Source: CAZGMJ01 sp964526785 | GTDB lineage: Bacteria; Planctomycetota; Phycisphaerae; Sedimentisphaerales; Anaerobacaceae | Assembly: GCA_964526785.1 (NCBI GenBank) | Contig: CAZGMJ010000007.1 | Coordinates: 62,001 to 126,000 of the forward strand | Reading direction: 5' to 3' | Length of the DNA: 64,000 nt | In this document: positions 1-9,294 of the stretch, one piece after another | Layout of the letters: every line of letters starts with the position of its first letter | Position numbering within the stretch: position 1 is the first letter of the stretch | Program-made: the position numbers and the translations under genes | Notes under the pieces: model-generated | The model's database searches: none | What the model saw: the letters and a program-made list of their open reading frames with translations, nothing else | Told to the model about the DNA's origin: nothing

Positions 1-298
1 TTGCTGATAGAATCATGCACTGTCTTTCCCGCGTGCAGTTGCCCGAATAGAGCAACCCAGCGAAGTACTTTGCAGATTTCAGGTGCCGACTCATTGTAAG
101 GGCTCCAGGGTGGAACGTCAATTGCGGTTGGGCCGCACGATACGCTTCATCATAACTGAGCCAAAACGCTCTCGCCCAGCCATCGTGCGTCTGTTACAAT
201 AGTCGCGCACTGAGAGCGCAAGAGAACTCGGCGCACATCAGCACCATAGGCACATGTTGAAAACAGGCAACAACATCTCTCATTTCAGGAGCCCTGCA
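1..298. other. Non-coding left edge and leader of the GH36 operon
   Basis: I see no convincing coding region here. The stretch precedes the alpha-galactosidase gene and probably carries its promoter. A TACAAT hexamer at about 195-200 could be a -10 box, but no good -35 lies at the right distance, so I do not call a promoter. Confidence 0.4.
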
Positions 299-2611
299 AT
301 GCAAGCACGCTGGCTGGTATTACTCATGTTATTATGCACTACTCTTGCAGGTGTTACCGCCGGGCAAACGGCCGCGGCTCCAGGCCTGACGATTCAGAAC
401 CGCCGCATTCGCATATCATGCAACGCCGAGAAAGGCACGTTCCGAGCCGAACAAGAGGGAACTACGTTCCTCGAATCGACTACATTCAACGACACCACAG
501 CCCTACAAGCGATCACCCTGAGCACAATACACGATTGCCTCGGTCCCGCCCAAGGCCTCGCGTTCGAATATGCTTCAGGCAGAACGTACCATATCATGCT
601 GTACGACGACCTGCCCTTCGTATGCTTCAGCGTGGAATTCCACAATCCAACCTCGAAGATCCTTGAGATAGATGAGTGCATGCCCGTCCGCCTGCCGACC
701 CAACCCGGCGCACCAAACACGAACTTACGGATCTTAGGTTGCGACGGGCTGACTCCCGCGACCGAAAAGCGCATCAGCTATACGTTTCTCGCAGTCGCCG
801 ATCCCCGGGAGAACGCCGGCATGGTCTGCGGCTGGCTGACACATAACCGCGCATCCGGCATTGTCGGATGCTCGCCTGAATCTGATCGGCTCATCATTGA
901 ACCAGAATCGGAATACGGCGGTTTGCGTCTCGCACCCCACACCCGCATGAAGGGGGAAACCTTCGCCGTCGGGTTCTTTGATGACATCCATCAGGGCCTT
1001 GAAGACTACGCCGATGCCATTGCCCGAAACTACAGGATCGAATTGCCGCCGATCCCCGCAGGTTACTGCACGTGGTATTCCCGTCCGCACGGCGGCGCTT
1101 CCGACCAGCAGCACATGGCCGAGATGGCCGAGTTCTGCGCAGAACACCTCAAGCCGTTCGGCTTCGAGGTGCTTCAGATCGACGACAAATGGCAGATCAG
1201 CGGCCGGGACTTCACCACGCACAAGCCGCAGGGTCCTTATCCGGATGGCATGAAAAAGACCGCGCATAAGATCGCCTCAGCCGGTCTCACCTCGGGCCTT
1301 TGGCTCATCCCCTTCGGCTGGGACCACACGAGAGATATCTTCAGGGAGCATCAGGATTGGTTCGTCCATAGAGAGGCTGATGGCTCGCCTTACGAGGTCC
1401 ATTGGGCGGGGACGTGCATGGATATGACGCATCCGGAGGCTCGGGCATTCCTGCGCGGAGTGTTGAGGCGCATTACACACCAATGGGGCTACAAGTATCT
1501 GAAGATCGACGGCCTCTGGACAGGCATGGCGGTCAGGATTCTCTATCCCGAGCCGACATACAGAGACGACAACCTGGGAGATGCCGTGTTCCACAATCCT
1601 GACAAGACGAATGTCGAAGCCTACCGCGACGGACTCAGGCTGTTGCGCGACGCCGCCGGCGACGATGTCTATGTGCTCGGCTGCAACATCGCTCAGAACA
1701 TGCGGACTCTGGGCGGCTCGATGGGCCTCGTAGACGGCATGCGCGTCGGTCGCGACATCGGAGCAGACTGGAAGAGAATTATCCCGTGCGTGGAGATGGG
1801 TTCCCGCCTGTACTTCCTGCACGACAGGGTCTGGCATAACGATCCCGATTGTCTGATGCTGCGAGAGCCGATGACGCTGGAGCAGGCGAGGGCGTGGGGC
1901 TCATGGATAGGAATCAGCGGTCAGCTTAATATGGTCAGCGAATGGCTCCCCGGCCTGCCGGCCGAACGGCTCGACATCGTCAAACGCACCATGCCCAATC
2001 ACGGGCTGTGTGCCCGGCCTATCGATCTGTTCGAAAACGAGGTGCCCCGTGTATGGCATCTCGAAGCCGACGAAGGCAGGAACAGGCGGGATGTTGTGGG
2101 TCTGTTCAACTGGGACGCTCAAAACCCTGCAAACATCCGCCTAAACCTGGAGCGACTTCAGCTACCGGACGCTCCCGGCGGCAGCTACGTCGGCTTTGAC
2201 TACTGGGCGAATCGTTTCATCGGACCGTTTCAGGACCACCTCGCTGTCGAACTATCTCCCGGTTCGTGCAAAGTCATCTCCATCCGACCCGTCCTGGATC
2301 GACCAATTCTCCTGAGTACGTCGCGACATGTCACACACGGCATCATCGACACCAGGAGAATCAAGTGGGATCCGGACACACAAACACTTGCAGGCATATC
2401 CGAAGTCGTTGGGGGCGATCCTTACGAACTGCGAATACTTGCGCCCGACGGCAAATGGTCTTTTCAGCGGGTCGCATTGTCCGCCGAAAGCCGGCAAGCA
2501 GTACCGACTCGATCGGTAGATACGGATGGGGCACGAATCAGGCTCACGATATCAAGCTCGACCAATCAGGAGATTGGCTGGAGAATTCACTTTGCGAAAG
2601 GAGATCAGTAA
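299..2611 (+). CDS. GH36-type alpha-galactosidase (melibiase-like), secreted
   Basis: This is a predicted exported glycoside hydrolase of the clan that holds GH27/GH36/GH31 enzymes, acting on alpha-galactosides or related alpha-linked sugars. The middle of the protein has the family's barrel start (GYCTWYSRP, then EVLQIDDKWQ). The likely nucleophile lies in YLKIDGLW, and an R-x3-D motif (MRVGRDIGADW) fits the acid/base. The N-terminus is a hydrophobic signal peptide ending near AGVTAGQ-TAAA. An ATG at 254 is also in frame, but the ATG at 299 has a good AGGAG seven bases upstream and begins directly at the signal peptide. Its stop overlaps the next start by one base (TAATG), so the two genes are probably translationally coupled. 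The clan assignment is firm; the substrate is not known. Confidence 0.85.
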   Translation: MQARWLVLLMLLCTTLAGVTAGQTAAAPGLTIQNRRIRISCNAEKGTFRAEQEGTTFLESTTFNDTTALQAITLSTIHDCLGPAQGLAFEYASGRTYHIMLYDDLPFVCFSVEFHNPTSKILEIDECMPVRLPTQPGAPNTNLRILGCDGLTPATEKRISYTFLAVADPRENAGMVCGWLTHNRASGIVGCSPESDRLIIEPESEYGGLRLAPHTRMKGETFAVGFFDDIHQGLEDYADAIARNYRIELPPIPAGYCTWYSRPHGGASDQQHMAEMAEFCAEHLKPFGFEVLQIDDKWQISGRDFTTHKPQGPYPDGMKKTAHKIASAGLTSGLWLIPFGWDHTRDIFREHQDWFVHREADGSPYEVHWAGTCMDMTHPEARAFLRGVLRRITHQWGYKYLKIDGLWTGMAVRILYPEPTYRDDNLGDAVFHNPDKTNVEAYRDGLRLLRDAAGDDVYVLGCNIAQNMRTLGGSMGLVDGMRVGRDIGADWKRIIPCVEMGSRLYFLHDRVWHNDPDCLMLREPMTLEQARAWGSWIGISGQLNMVSEWLPGLPAERLDIVKRTMPNHGLCARPIDLFENEVPRVWHLEADEGRNRRDVVGLFNWDAQNPANIRLNLERLQLPDAPGGSYVGFDYWANRFIGPFQDHLAVELSPGSCKVISIRPVLDRPILLSTSRHVTHGIIDTRRIKWDPDTQTLAGISEVVGGDPYELRILAPDGKWSFQRVALSAESRQAVPTRSVDTDGARIRLTISSSTNQEIGWRIHFAKGDQ

Positions 2612-4398
2612 TGATTTCGAGACTACGAATTGCAGTGACAGCTTTGGTGGTGCTCGGCTGTTTCGAGCCGTGCCAGGCAACAAAGATTGCCCAAAACGGG
2701 CAGGCAGAGGCGGTTATTGTTGTTGCCGAGGATGCGAGCAAGCCGGTGCAATATGCAGCGACGGAACTGGCGGGATTTCTCAAGCAGATCACGGGAGCCG
2801 ATTTTGAAATCGTCTCCTCGATAGACACGGCAAAGCACCGCATTCTCGTAGGTCCCGAAGCGGTGAGGATGATTCGGCCGGGATTCTCGACGAAAGAGCT
2901 CGGCCGTGAGGGAATAGTCATTCGCAGTCTCGGCAAAGATCTCATATTAGCCGGAGGCGAACCTCGGGGAACACTCTATGCGGTCTACACCTTCCTTGAA
3001 GATCATTGCGGCTGCCGATGGTGGTCGTCGACAGCAAGCACCATCCCCAGTAAGCCCACACTGAATGCAAGCAAGCTTCGAATTCGATACGTCCCGCCCC
3101 TGGAGTATCGTTCGCCTTTCTGGTTCGACGCATTTGATGGAGACTGGGCGGCACGAAACAAGTGTAACGGCCAGTCCCACCGCCTCGGCACGGAACACGG
3201 CGGCCGGCATATCTATGAAGGTCACGTGCACACGTTCAACCGGCTCATCCCGCCGGCCAGGTACTTCGAAGACCACCCCGAATGGTTCAGTATGATCGAC
3301 GGCAGGCGGACACATGACCGTACCCAGTTGTGTCTGACCAACGAAGAAATGCGCACGGAACTGGTCAGGAACCTCAAGACGAACCTGAGGAACAATCCGG
3401 CCGCGACAATCGCATCAGTTTCACAGAACGACTGGCATGGCAACTGCCAGTGCCCGAAATGTGCGGCGATCGAAAGAGAGGAAGGTAGCCCGGCCGGGTT
3501 AATGCTGCGATTCGTCAACTTCGTCGCCAAAGAAATAGAACAAGAATTCCCCGACCTCGCAATCAGCACCCTGGCGTACCAATACACGCGCAGACCCCCG
3601 AAGACAACCAAACCGCGCGACAATGTCATCGTTCGCCTCTGCAGCATCGAGTGCTCATTCAGCGCACCTCTGGCCCACGAGCGGAACAAGGCTTTTCGCG
3701 ACGATATCGTCGGCTGGTCGAAGATTTGCGACAGAGTGTATATCTGGGACTACACCACGAATTTCCGCCATCACATAATGCCGCACCCCAACCTGCGAGT
3801 CCTCGGCCCAAACGTCAAATTCTTCGTTGATCACAATGTCAAGGGCCTATTCGAGCAGGGAGCCTACACCACCAACGGGGCCGAGATGGCCGAGTTGCGA
3901 GCGTGGGTGCTGGCGAAACTGCTGTGGGATCCGACGCGCGATGGTCAGCAGCTTATCGAAGAATTCGTCGAAGGCTACTACGGTCCCGGCGCCCCGCATA
4001 TCAAGGCCTATGTTCAAACCATGCATGAAGCCGTGGAACAATCGGAAGACTGGCTCGGCTGCTTCTCCGGACACAAGGCAAAGTTCCTGTATTTCGAGAC
4101 GCTTCGTAAAGGCTGGCGGCAGTTGCAGGCGGCCGGCATTGCTGTCAAGAGCCACCCGCAGTACGAGCTTGAAGTAAAAGTCGCTCAGTTGCCCATCATG
4201 TACACGTTCATGATCCGCTGGGATGAAATGCGCCGGGCCGCGAAACAAGCGAATGCAGACTGGCCGCTGGATGAGTCTATCGAAAAGGTGTTTGAGGATT
4301 TCATGGCCGTCGCCCGCAGGAAGAACATCACCCGCCTCAATGAGCACAAGCCAGGCTTCGACATCCTCGAAGATGCTGTGAAGCGGGCGTCGAAGTGA
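2611..4398 (+). CDS. DUF4838 domain protein, secreted, probable glycoside hydrolase
   Basis: The 595-residue product has a signal peptide ending near PCQA. An N-terminal domain resembles the alpha-glucuronidase-type N-terminal fold (QYAATELAGFLKQITGADFEI). The large DUF4838 region follows, with SVSQNDWHGNCQCPKCAAI and ISTLAYQYTRRPPK. DUF4838 proteins are common in polysaccharide-utilisation loci of Planctomycetes and Bacteroidetes; their reaction is poorly defined, but a sugar-active enzyme is the usual inference. The open frame extends upstream to 2266 inside the previous gene. I chose 2611 because GAAAGGAG precedes it and the signal peptide starts there. It sits between the GH36 enzyme and the DUF1080 lipoprotein, so it probably works on the same carbohydrate. 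Confidence 0.8.
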   Translation: MISRLRIAVTALVVLGCFEPCQATKIAQNGQAEAVIVVAEDASKPVQYAATELAGFLKQITGADFEIVSSIDTAKHRILVGPEAVRMIRPGFSTKELGREGIVIRSLGKDLILAGGEPRGTLYAVYTFLEDHCGCRWWSSTASTIPSKPTLNASKLRIRYVPPLEYRSPFWFDAFDGDWAARNKCNGQSHRLGTEHGGRHIYEGHVHTFNRLIPPARYFEDHPEWFSMIDGRRTHDRTQLCLTNEEMRTELVRNLKTNLRNNPAATIASVSQNDWHGNCQCPKCAAIEREEGSPAGLMLRFVNFVAKEIEQEFPDLAISTLAYQYTRRPPKTTKPRDNVIVRLCSIECSFSAPLAHERNKAFRDDIVGWSKICDRVYIWDYTTNFRHHIMPHPNLRVLGPNVKFFVDHNVKGLFEQGAYTTNGAEMAELRAWVLAKLLWDPTRDGQQLIEEFVEGYYGPGAPHIKAYVQTMHEAVEQSEDWLGCFSGHKAKFLYFETLRKGWRQLQAAGIAVKSHPQYELEVKVAQLPIMYTFMIRWDEMRRAAKQANADWPLDESIEKVFEDFMAVARRKNITRLNEHKPGFDILEDAVKRASK

Positions 4399-4549
4399 TG
4401 CGATCATGGATGGATTGATCCGATTAGAAATCGTTATTGGCGCAGCGGCCCGGTGCGTGTATAAGATCGACGTCACCCGGTCGCTGGACGACAGGCCGAA
4501 AGCACACACCGGGTCGAACGTTTAAATCAAGTAGAAAGGAGTGAATACC

Positions 4550-5383
4550 ATGCAAAGACCCCTGTTGATTCTCACCATCACTGCGCTCGCTCTGGCAACC
4601 GGCTGCGCAACAGACAAGACCGCAAGAAAGATGGGCGCAGATCCCAACCTTCAATACGTCGAAACGGAAACCGGCCGCTGGTTGATACACGACATGGAGC
4701 GCCCAACCCCGCCGGTTATTACACCGCCAACGCCAAGTACGCAGGACCAGCCGGGACAGAAGCCGAGCGATGCCATATGGCTCTTTGACGGCACGTCCGC
4801 GACCATGTCCAACTGGACCGATACAAAGGGCAATCCATCAAAATGGGTTGTTCGGGACGGCTACATGGAGTCGGTCAAAGGGGCAGGCTATATTCGAACC
4901 GCTGATGAGTTCGGCTCCTGTCATCTGCATGTTGAGTTTGCCACCCCTACTCCCGCCAAGGGCAGCGGTCAAGGTCGCGGCAACAGCGGTGTGTTCCTTC
5001 CGGGTGAATACGAAATCCAGGTCCTCGACTCCTACGAGAACAGGACTTACGCAGACGGCCAGTGCGGCGCACTCTACGGCCGGGCCGTGCCCGAGGTTAA
5101 CGCATGCCGTCCGCCCGGACAGTGGCAGACGTACGACATCATCTATATCCGTCCGATCTTTAAAGGTGAGACCGATGAAGTGATCAGAAAACCCTGGTTC
5201 AATGTATGGCATAACGGAGTGCCTATTCACTATCACGTTGAGCTTGACGGCGGCACGGGCTGGCGAGGCCCCCACAGGATTTCCGATTTCAAATACCATC
5301 CCGACACGGGCCCTATTATGCTCCAGGACCACGGCAATCCCGTCAGGTATCGCAACATCTGGATTCGTCCGATAGAAGACTAG
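4550..5383 (+). CDS. DUF1080 (3-keto-disaccharide hydrolase-type) lipoprotein
   Basis: This is a predicted lipoprotein of 277 residues with a lipobox LATGC near residue 15. After a Pro/Thr-rich linker comes a concanavalin-like DUF1080 domain (IWLFDGTSATMSNWTD, GNSGVFLPGEYEIQVLDS, LQDHGNPVRYRNIWIRP). DUF1080 members act on keto-sugars or bind carbohydrate and are greatly expanded in Planctomycetes. The start is the ATG at 4550 with AAGGAG eight bases upstream, rather than the in-frame GTG at 4541, which overlaps that ribosome site. The gap of about 150 bases after the DUF4838 gene and the terminator directly after the stop suggest this is the last gene of the GH36 operon. Confidence 0.85.
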   Translation: MQRPLLILTITALALATGCATDKTARKMGADPNLQYVETETGRWLIHDMERPTPPVITPPTPSTQDQPGQKPSDAIWLFDGTSATMSNWTDTKGNPSKWVVRDGYMESVKGAGYIRTADEFGSCHLHVEFATPTPAKGSGQGRGNSGVFLPGEYEIQVLDSYENRTYADGQCGALYGRAVPEVNACRPPGQWQTYDIIYIRPIFKGETDEVIRKPWFNVWHNGVPIHYHVELDGGTGWRGPHRISDFKYHPDTGPIMLQDHGNPVRYRNIWIRPIED

Positions 5384-5411
5384 GCGAGTATTCAGCACAG
5401 CGCAAGACGTC

Positions 5412-5446
5412 ACGGGGCGGCTCACGTGGGGCCGCCCCGTTTGTTT
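5412..5446 (+). terminator. Rho-independent terminator of the GH36/DUF4838/DUF1080 operon
   Basis: A perfect 10-bp stem (ACGGGGCGGC paired with GCCGCCCCGT, 5412-5421 and 5431-5440) is followed by TTGTTT. It begins 28 bases after the DUF1080 stop. Confidence 0.85.
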
Positions 5447-5717
5447 CATGTCCCTTCCTATCCTCGAACGCCGCCCGCTCACCCCACCGGCAGCGTTGAA
5501 CCAGACTCTGCAGCGGGATAGAACAGGTCCGGCGGCACGACGTCCCTCCTTTCCCTGTGCCTTCTCCAGAAGAATTACCCGGCTGCCAGAGGTATTTTCA
5601 CAACTCGAAAGATGGTATAAATATCTTTTCTTTTTCATTAATATCCGGAACCATCTGCCGCCCGCATCGTATATGCAAAATGTCCAAAGCAATCAGGCAA
5701 TGAAAGGATGAGTAACC
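5447..5717. other. Intergenic region, AT-rich in its second half
   Basis: There is no convincing gene. A TATAAA at 5616-5621 within an AT-rich stretch may be the -10 element for the small protein that follows; the -35 candidate (TTTTCA, about 5595) is weak. Confidence 0.35.
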
Positions 5718-5921
5718 ATGGTCAACAACAAGCCTCCAACGCAAAACATGTGTGACAGCGAGCTGCATGGTGAGCATCTTTGCTATATTCTCGCGCAGGG
5801 GCTGCATCTGGCCGACCCCCCGTCCTATTCTGCCCTGCTTGACCCGCCCCGTTTCCGATGTGCTCACTGCAGGCGAACGGCCAATAGCGGCGACAGCCTC
5901 TGTCTGCCCGCCCGTCTGTAG
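5718..5921 (+). CDS. Small Cys-rich (zinc-ribbon-like) protein, 67 aa
   Basis: This short gene has a clear ribosome site (GAAAGGATGA, about 8 bases before ATG) and stands alone after an AT-rich upstream region. The C-terminal half reads RFRCAHCRRTANSGDSLC-LPARL, that is C-x2-C-x10-C followed by a Pro. I associate this pattern (CxxC, then LCxP near the end) with small conserved single-domain proteins of anaerobic bacteria and archaea. It probably binds one metal ion. The function is unknown. It could be spurious, but the ribosome site and motif argue for a real gene. Confidence 0.6.
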   Translation: MVNNKPPTQNMCDSELHGEHLCYILAQGLHLADPPSYSALLDPPRFRCAHCRRTANSGDSLCLPARL

Positions 5922-6176
5922 CTGTCCGGCCAGTCGGACGATGACTGTCCATGCGTCATAAGACAGACCTGTGCTGCCCGGCATTCCCAATTGCCTTTCT
6001 CCGAATTCCCGCAGCTACGCAGCTATTTCGCGTTCCGCATAGCCACGACATTTCTGCAGCCATATTCTCCAGTCCAGACAGCAATTCTACTTCTTCTTGC
6101 GCACATTTTGCAGCGCTCGTTACACTATACTTATGGAAGCCGACCTCAGCTATCCGATGAGAACGACAGGCAGCAG

Positions 6177-6734
6177 ATGACAGCAAATTTGCAAGACAGC
6201 GCCGAGATATCATTAGTCGAAGCCGCCCAAAGAGGCCATCTGGAAAGCTTCGCCGAACTGTACAAACGGTATCACAGCCCGATGGTGGCGCTGGCATACT
6301 CGATGCTCAGCGACCGTCATCATGCTGAAGATGCCGCACAGGAAGTTTTTGCTGTCGCCTGCCGCGACCTGCCGCGTTTGAAAAGCAAAGAAAAGTTCGC
6401 CGCGTGGCTGGCGGGTATCTGCCGAAATGTTTCGCGGCAGATGCTTCGAACGAAGGCCAAGAGCCCGCCCTGTACCCGAGAGCAAATCAGTGAACCGCGT
6501 GATAACACGCAGGAGTGGCGGGAGGCAATCCTCCGAGCAGTGTGGAATCTTAATCCTTCAGAACGGGAAATCGTCGTGATGCGTTACTTTGACGATCTCT
6601 CCCAGGCCAGAATTGGTGAGGTCCTGCATTTGTCCAGGCAGGCGGTAAACGGACGCCTCGTTCGAGCTAAACGCAAGATAGCAACAAACTTGCAACAGAA
6701 TGGTTTCGCGGGAGTCGATCATGAATCCGGATGA
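6177..6734 (+). CDS. ECF-type RNA polymerase sigma factor
   Basis: The protein has 185 residues. Region 2 lies at roughly residues 15-85 (FAELYKRYHSPMVALAYSML, AEDAAQEVFAVA, FAAWLAGICRN) and region 4 near the end (NPSEREIVVMRYFDDLS, IGEVLHLSRQAVNGRLVRAK). This is the two-domain layout of extracytoplasmic-function sigma factors. The open frame extends upstream to 5991, but homology starts at the ATG at 6177; the ribosome site there is weak (ACAGG). The stop overlaps the start of the next gene by 14 bases, so sigma factor and partner are coupled. It probably redirects transcription to an envelope or stress regulon; the signal is unknown. Confidence 0.9.
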   Translation: MTANLQDSAEISLVEAAQRGHLESFAELYKRYHSPMVALAYSMLSDRHHAEDAAQEVFAVACRDLPRLKSKEKFAAWLAGICRNVSRQMLRTKAKSPPCTREQISEPRDNTQEWREAILRAVWNLNPSEREIVVMRYFDDLSQARIGEVLHLSRQAVNGRLVRAKRKIATNLQQNGFAGVDHESG

Positions 6735-7560
6735 TAATGAAAAATGGCTTGATCAAGCGTTGGCTGAGGCAATCGGCTCGCAAAGACTGACCGCTGATTT
6801 CGATCGGTGGAAACGGGACCACTCAAAAGCTGTTGAAATCCTGATTTCGCGAGCGTCCGAACCCTCCACATCTTCCGTTTGCCGCTTGTCTGTTATAAGG
6901 AGCAAACTCATGAGAAACAGAACAATCAGATATACAACAGTAGCAGCCGTGTTGATGATCGCCGCGGTCATAGGGATTAGTGCATTTGTGGGTGAATCGG
7001 TCACCTTCGCGCAAGTGATAGGCCCGCTCCTTAATTCTGATACCATAATCCTGGATGTGGTCGTACGCGACGAAGCAACCGGGCCGGTAATGCACGAAAC
7101 ACTGACAGGTTCGCGCATCAGAAGGACCTACTCGCATAGGCCGAACGTTGTCGAAATCCTCGATGTGGAGGAAGAGAGGATGCTGATCCTTCGCACCGAT
7201 GAACAGACGGCTCAATACATCGAACTGGAAGAGGTCGAAGACGACATGCGATTTATTCGCCGGGCTATTATGAAGCTAGCGGATCGTCCTCGCACCGAAA
7301 GACTCGGCGTGCACGAAATCAATGGAAGGCCGGCGGTCGGCTTTACGGCGGGTCCGCCCAAACAGAGCGTCACGATCTGGGCTGATCCCGAGACCGCGCT
7401 GCCCATACGGGTTGAACTCATGGAAGGCCGAATGCCCATCATCCTCAAGAACTTCCAGTTCGACGTTCCGATAGATCCGTCGCTGGTAAGCATGCAAGTC
7501 CCAAACGGCTACACGCTTCTTCCGAGCGTTCAGCAACTACATCCGGACCACCGCCAGTAG
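6721..7560 (+). CDS. Membrane-anchored partner of the ECF sigma factor (putative anti-sigma factor)
   Basis: The protein has 279 residues: a soluble N-terminus (1-65), one transmembrane segment (about 71-90, TTVAAVLMIAAVIGISAFV) and an extracytoplasmic domain. The outer domain (TLTGSRIRRTYSHRP, ILRTDEQTAQYIELE, VTIWADPETALPIRVEL) resembles the LolA-like/DUF-type sensor domains that planctomycetes attach to sigma-factor partners. The gene overlaps the sigma factor by 14 bases and has GGAG 7 bases before its ATG. The cytoplasmic part would hold the sigma factor; I see no zinc-binding HxxxCxxC motif, so it is not a classical ZAS anti-sigma factor. The anti-sigma role is inferred from topology and position. 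Confidence 0.65.
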   Translation: MNPDDNEKWLDQALAEAIGSQRLTADFDRWKRDHSKAVEILISRASEPSTSSVCRLSVIRSKLMRNRTIRYTTVAAVLMIAAVIGISAFVGESVTFAQVIGPLLNSDTIILDVVVRDEATGPVMHETLTGSRIRRTYSHRPNVVEILDVEEERMLILRTDEQTAQYIELEEVEDDMRFIRRAIMKLADRPRTERLGVHEINGRPAVGFTAGPPKQSVTIWADPETALPIRVELMEGRMPIILKNFQFDVPIDPSLVSMQVPNGYTLLPSVQQLHPDHRQ

Positions 7561-7679
7561 TACCTCCTCTAGGACCGATTGGAGTTCAGGGCCGCAGTTG
7601 TTCCCACAATCATCTGGTGATGAAGCCAACTGTTCTGCCAACCAAGTGGCCATGCTCAAGCACCGAACCAATCAAATGA

Positions 7680-8129
7680 CTACTCCGGCGGCGAATCAGG
7701 TGCGGCGGGACGTGAGGTGCCGCGTGCCTTGCGAGCATCCAAAAACACACTTAGGATTTCTGCTGCTGCGACCGCATCAATGCGCCCCGCCTTCCTCTTC
7801 CTGGAGTATCCGGCGGCGTCCAGTTTCTCTCCGGCACCAAAACTGCTAAGCCGCTCATCCTGGAAACAAACGGAAATGTCGCTGCATTTGCACAATTCCG
7901 AAGCGAATTGACGAACCAACTTCGCCTGATGGCCTTCTGTTCCGTCCATATTGAGCGGCAGACCGACTACGAAGGCGTCCGCCTGTTCCCGCCGTGCGAT
8001 TTGCGCGACTCGTCGAGCGAGGTCCTTGCGCCCCTCCAGCACACTCAGGGGTGAGGCGATGGTCTCGTCCGGGTCGCAAATAGCCAGTCCCGTCCGCTTG
8101 TTGCCGTAGTCAATCGCCAGATACCGCAT
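7680..8129 (-). CDS. ruvX: RuvX/YqgF-family Holliday-junction resolvase-like nuclease
   Basis: The RNase H-like fold is shown by the first strand YLAIDYGNKRTGLAI with the catalytic Asp. Also present are FVVGLPLNMDGTEG, FQDERLSSFGA and a final RIDAVAAAEIL carrying the last acidic residue. The family acts in processing of pre-16S rRNA (YqgF) or resolves recombination junctions; essentiality in bacteria favours rRNA maturation. I start at the ATG at 8129, which begins at the first strand and has GGAAG seven bases upstream. An ATG at 8162 overlaps the upstream gene's stop (ATGA) and would add 11 residues. The C-terminal tail (ARGTSRPAAPDSPPE) is disordered. Confidence 0.85.
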   Translation of the reverse strand: MRYLAIDYGNKRTGLAICDPDETIASPLSVLEGRKDLARRVAQIARREQADAFVVGLPLNMDGTEGHQAKLVRQFASELCKCSDISVCFQDERLSSFGAGEKLDAAGYSRKRKAGRIDAVAAAEILSVFLDARKARGTSRPAAPDSPPE

Positions 8130-8158
8130 TGAAACGCTTCCAGGCCTCCCCAATCCCG

Positions 8159-9247
8159 TCATAGAAATTCATGGCCGCCGTGCCGCTCAATGTGCTCGAG
8201 CAGATTCTTCAGTTCGTCCGCCTTATCGAGCGGACATACGAGCGTCGCATCCGGGCTGTGAGCCACGATCAAGTCATCCAAGCCGAAAGCAGCGATCAAA
8301 TGCCCGCTGTCCTCGGTAACCACGACACTATTTCGACAATCAAGTAATTCACTATGGCCGGCAACCACCGTGTTTCCATCTGCATCCGTTCCCATGATGT
8401 CAGCAAGCGCTCGAAACGCCCCGAGGTCCAGCCATCGGCAGTCCAGGCGTATAGCGCGGACCTGACGGGCTTTCTCCATAACCGCGTAGTCGATGCTGAT
8501 CTTCGGCAGCTTCACAAACCAGTTCTCAAGAGCGTCCTTCTGTTGGGCGGTTCCCCAGGCAGACTCAATATGCCCGAGGGGTTCTGTCGATTCGGGCAGG
8601 AATTCAGCCAAATTCGCCAGCAGCGTCCTTGTCTTCCAGACGAACATCCCCGAATTCCAGAAGTACAGCCCGGACTCGATGAACTCCACTGCTTTTTCCC
8701 TGTCAGGCTTTTCCGTGAACTGCTCAACCGTATAGACTCGATTATGACAATCGCAGACCGAAACCGGATCAACGCACTTGATATATCCCAGCGTAGTGCT
8801 CGGAGAATCGGGTTTGATGCCGAAAGTGAGCAGCACGTCAGGGTTCCGCTCGACAAAACACAGAGCATCGGTCATCGCCTGTTGAAAAACATCGACAGGC
8901 TCGATAATCTGATCGGCAGTGACGATGGCCACCGTGGCCTCAGGATCGGATTTGCTCAGGACCGTGCATACCAGACCGATTGCACTGGCCGTATCGCGCA
9001 CGGCCGGCTCGGCGATGAGATTCTTCGCAGGCAACTCAGGAAGGTCCTGTCGCACAACGTCGACATAGGCCGCATTGGTCAGAACGACGATGTTCTCAAT
9101 ATCGAAAACAGGCCTCAGGCGATCAAAACATCGGCGCAGGAGCGTCTGGCCGTGGAAGAGCTTGAGGACCTGCTTCGGCCGTTTGCGCCTGCTCAAAGGC
9201 CAGAGCCTCTTGCCCGTGCCTCCGGCCATGATCACAGCATACTGCAT
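8159..9247 (-). CDS. manC: Mannose-1-phosphate guanylyltransferase (GDP-mannose pyrophosphorylase)
   Basis: This makes GDP-mannose from GTP and mannose-1-phosphate for polysaccharide, LPS and glycan synthesis. The N-terminus has the nucleotidyltransferase signature GGTGKRLWPLSR followed by RPKQVLKL. Further on are TADQII, FTEKPDREKAVEFI and FWNSGMFVWK. At 362 residues it has only the pyrophosphorylase part and lacks the phosphomannose isomerase domain of bifunctional ManC proteins. pgi lies just upstream in the same direction (48-base gap), which groups hexose-phosphate metabolism. The stop overlaps the alternative ruvX start. Confidence 0.9.
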   Translation of the reverse strand: MQYAVIMAGGTGKRLWPLSRRKRPKQVLKLFHGQTLLRRCFDRLRPVFDIENIVVLTNAAYVDVVRQDLPELPAKNLIAEPAVRDTASAIGLVCTVLSKSDPEATVAIVTADQIIEPVDVFQQAMTDALCFVERNPDVLLTFGIKPDSPSTTLGYIKCVDPVSVCDCHNRVYTVEQFTEKPDREKAVEFIESGLYFWNSGMFVWKTRTLLANLAEFLPESTEPLGHIESAWGTAQQKDALENWFVKLPKISIDYAVMEKARQVRAIRLDCRWLDLGAFRALADIMGTDADGNTVVAGHSELLDCRNSVVVTEDSGHLIAAFGLDDLIVAHSPDATLVCPLDKADELKNLLEHIERHGGHEFL

Positions 9248-9294
9248 ACATCCATTCCTTAATCCGGCCTGCCGCCGGCCGTAAGGACCACATC

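Noticed and set aside
2266..2610. N-terminal extension of the DUF4838 gene
   Set aside because: It would overlap the GH36 gene by more than 300 bases. The signal peptide and ribosome site support the start at 2611.
5991..6176. N-terminal extension of the ECF sigma factor
   Set aside because: The added 62 residues have no family similarity; region 2 begins soon after the ATG at 6177.
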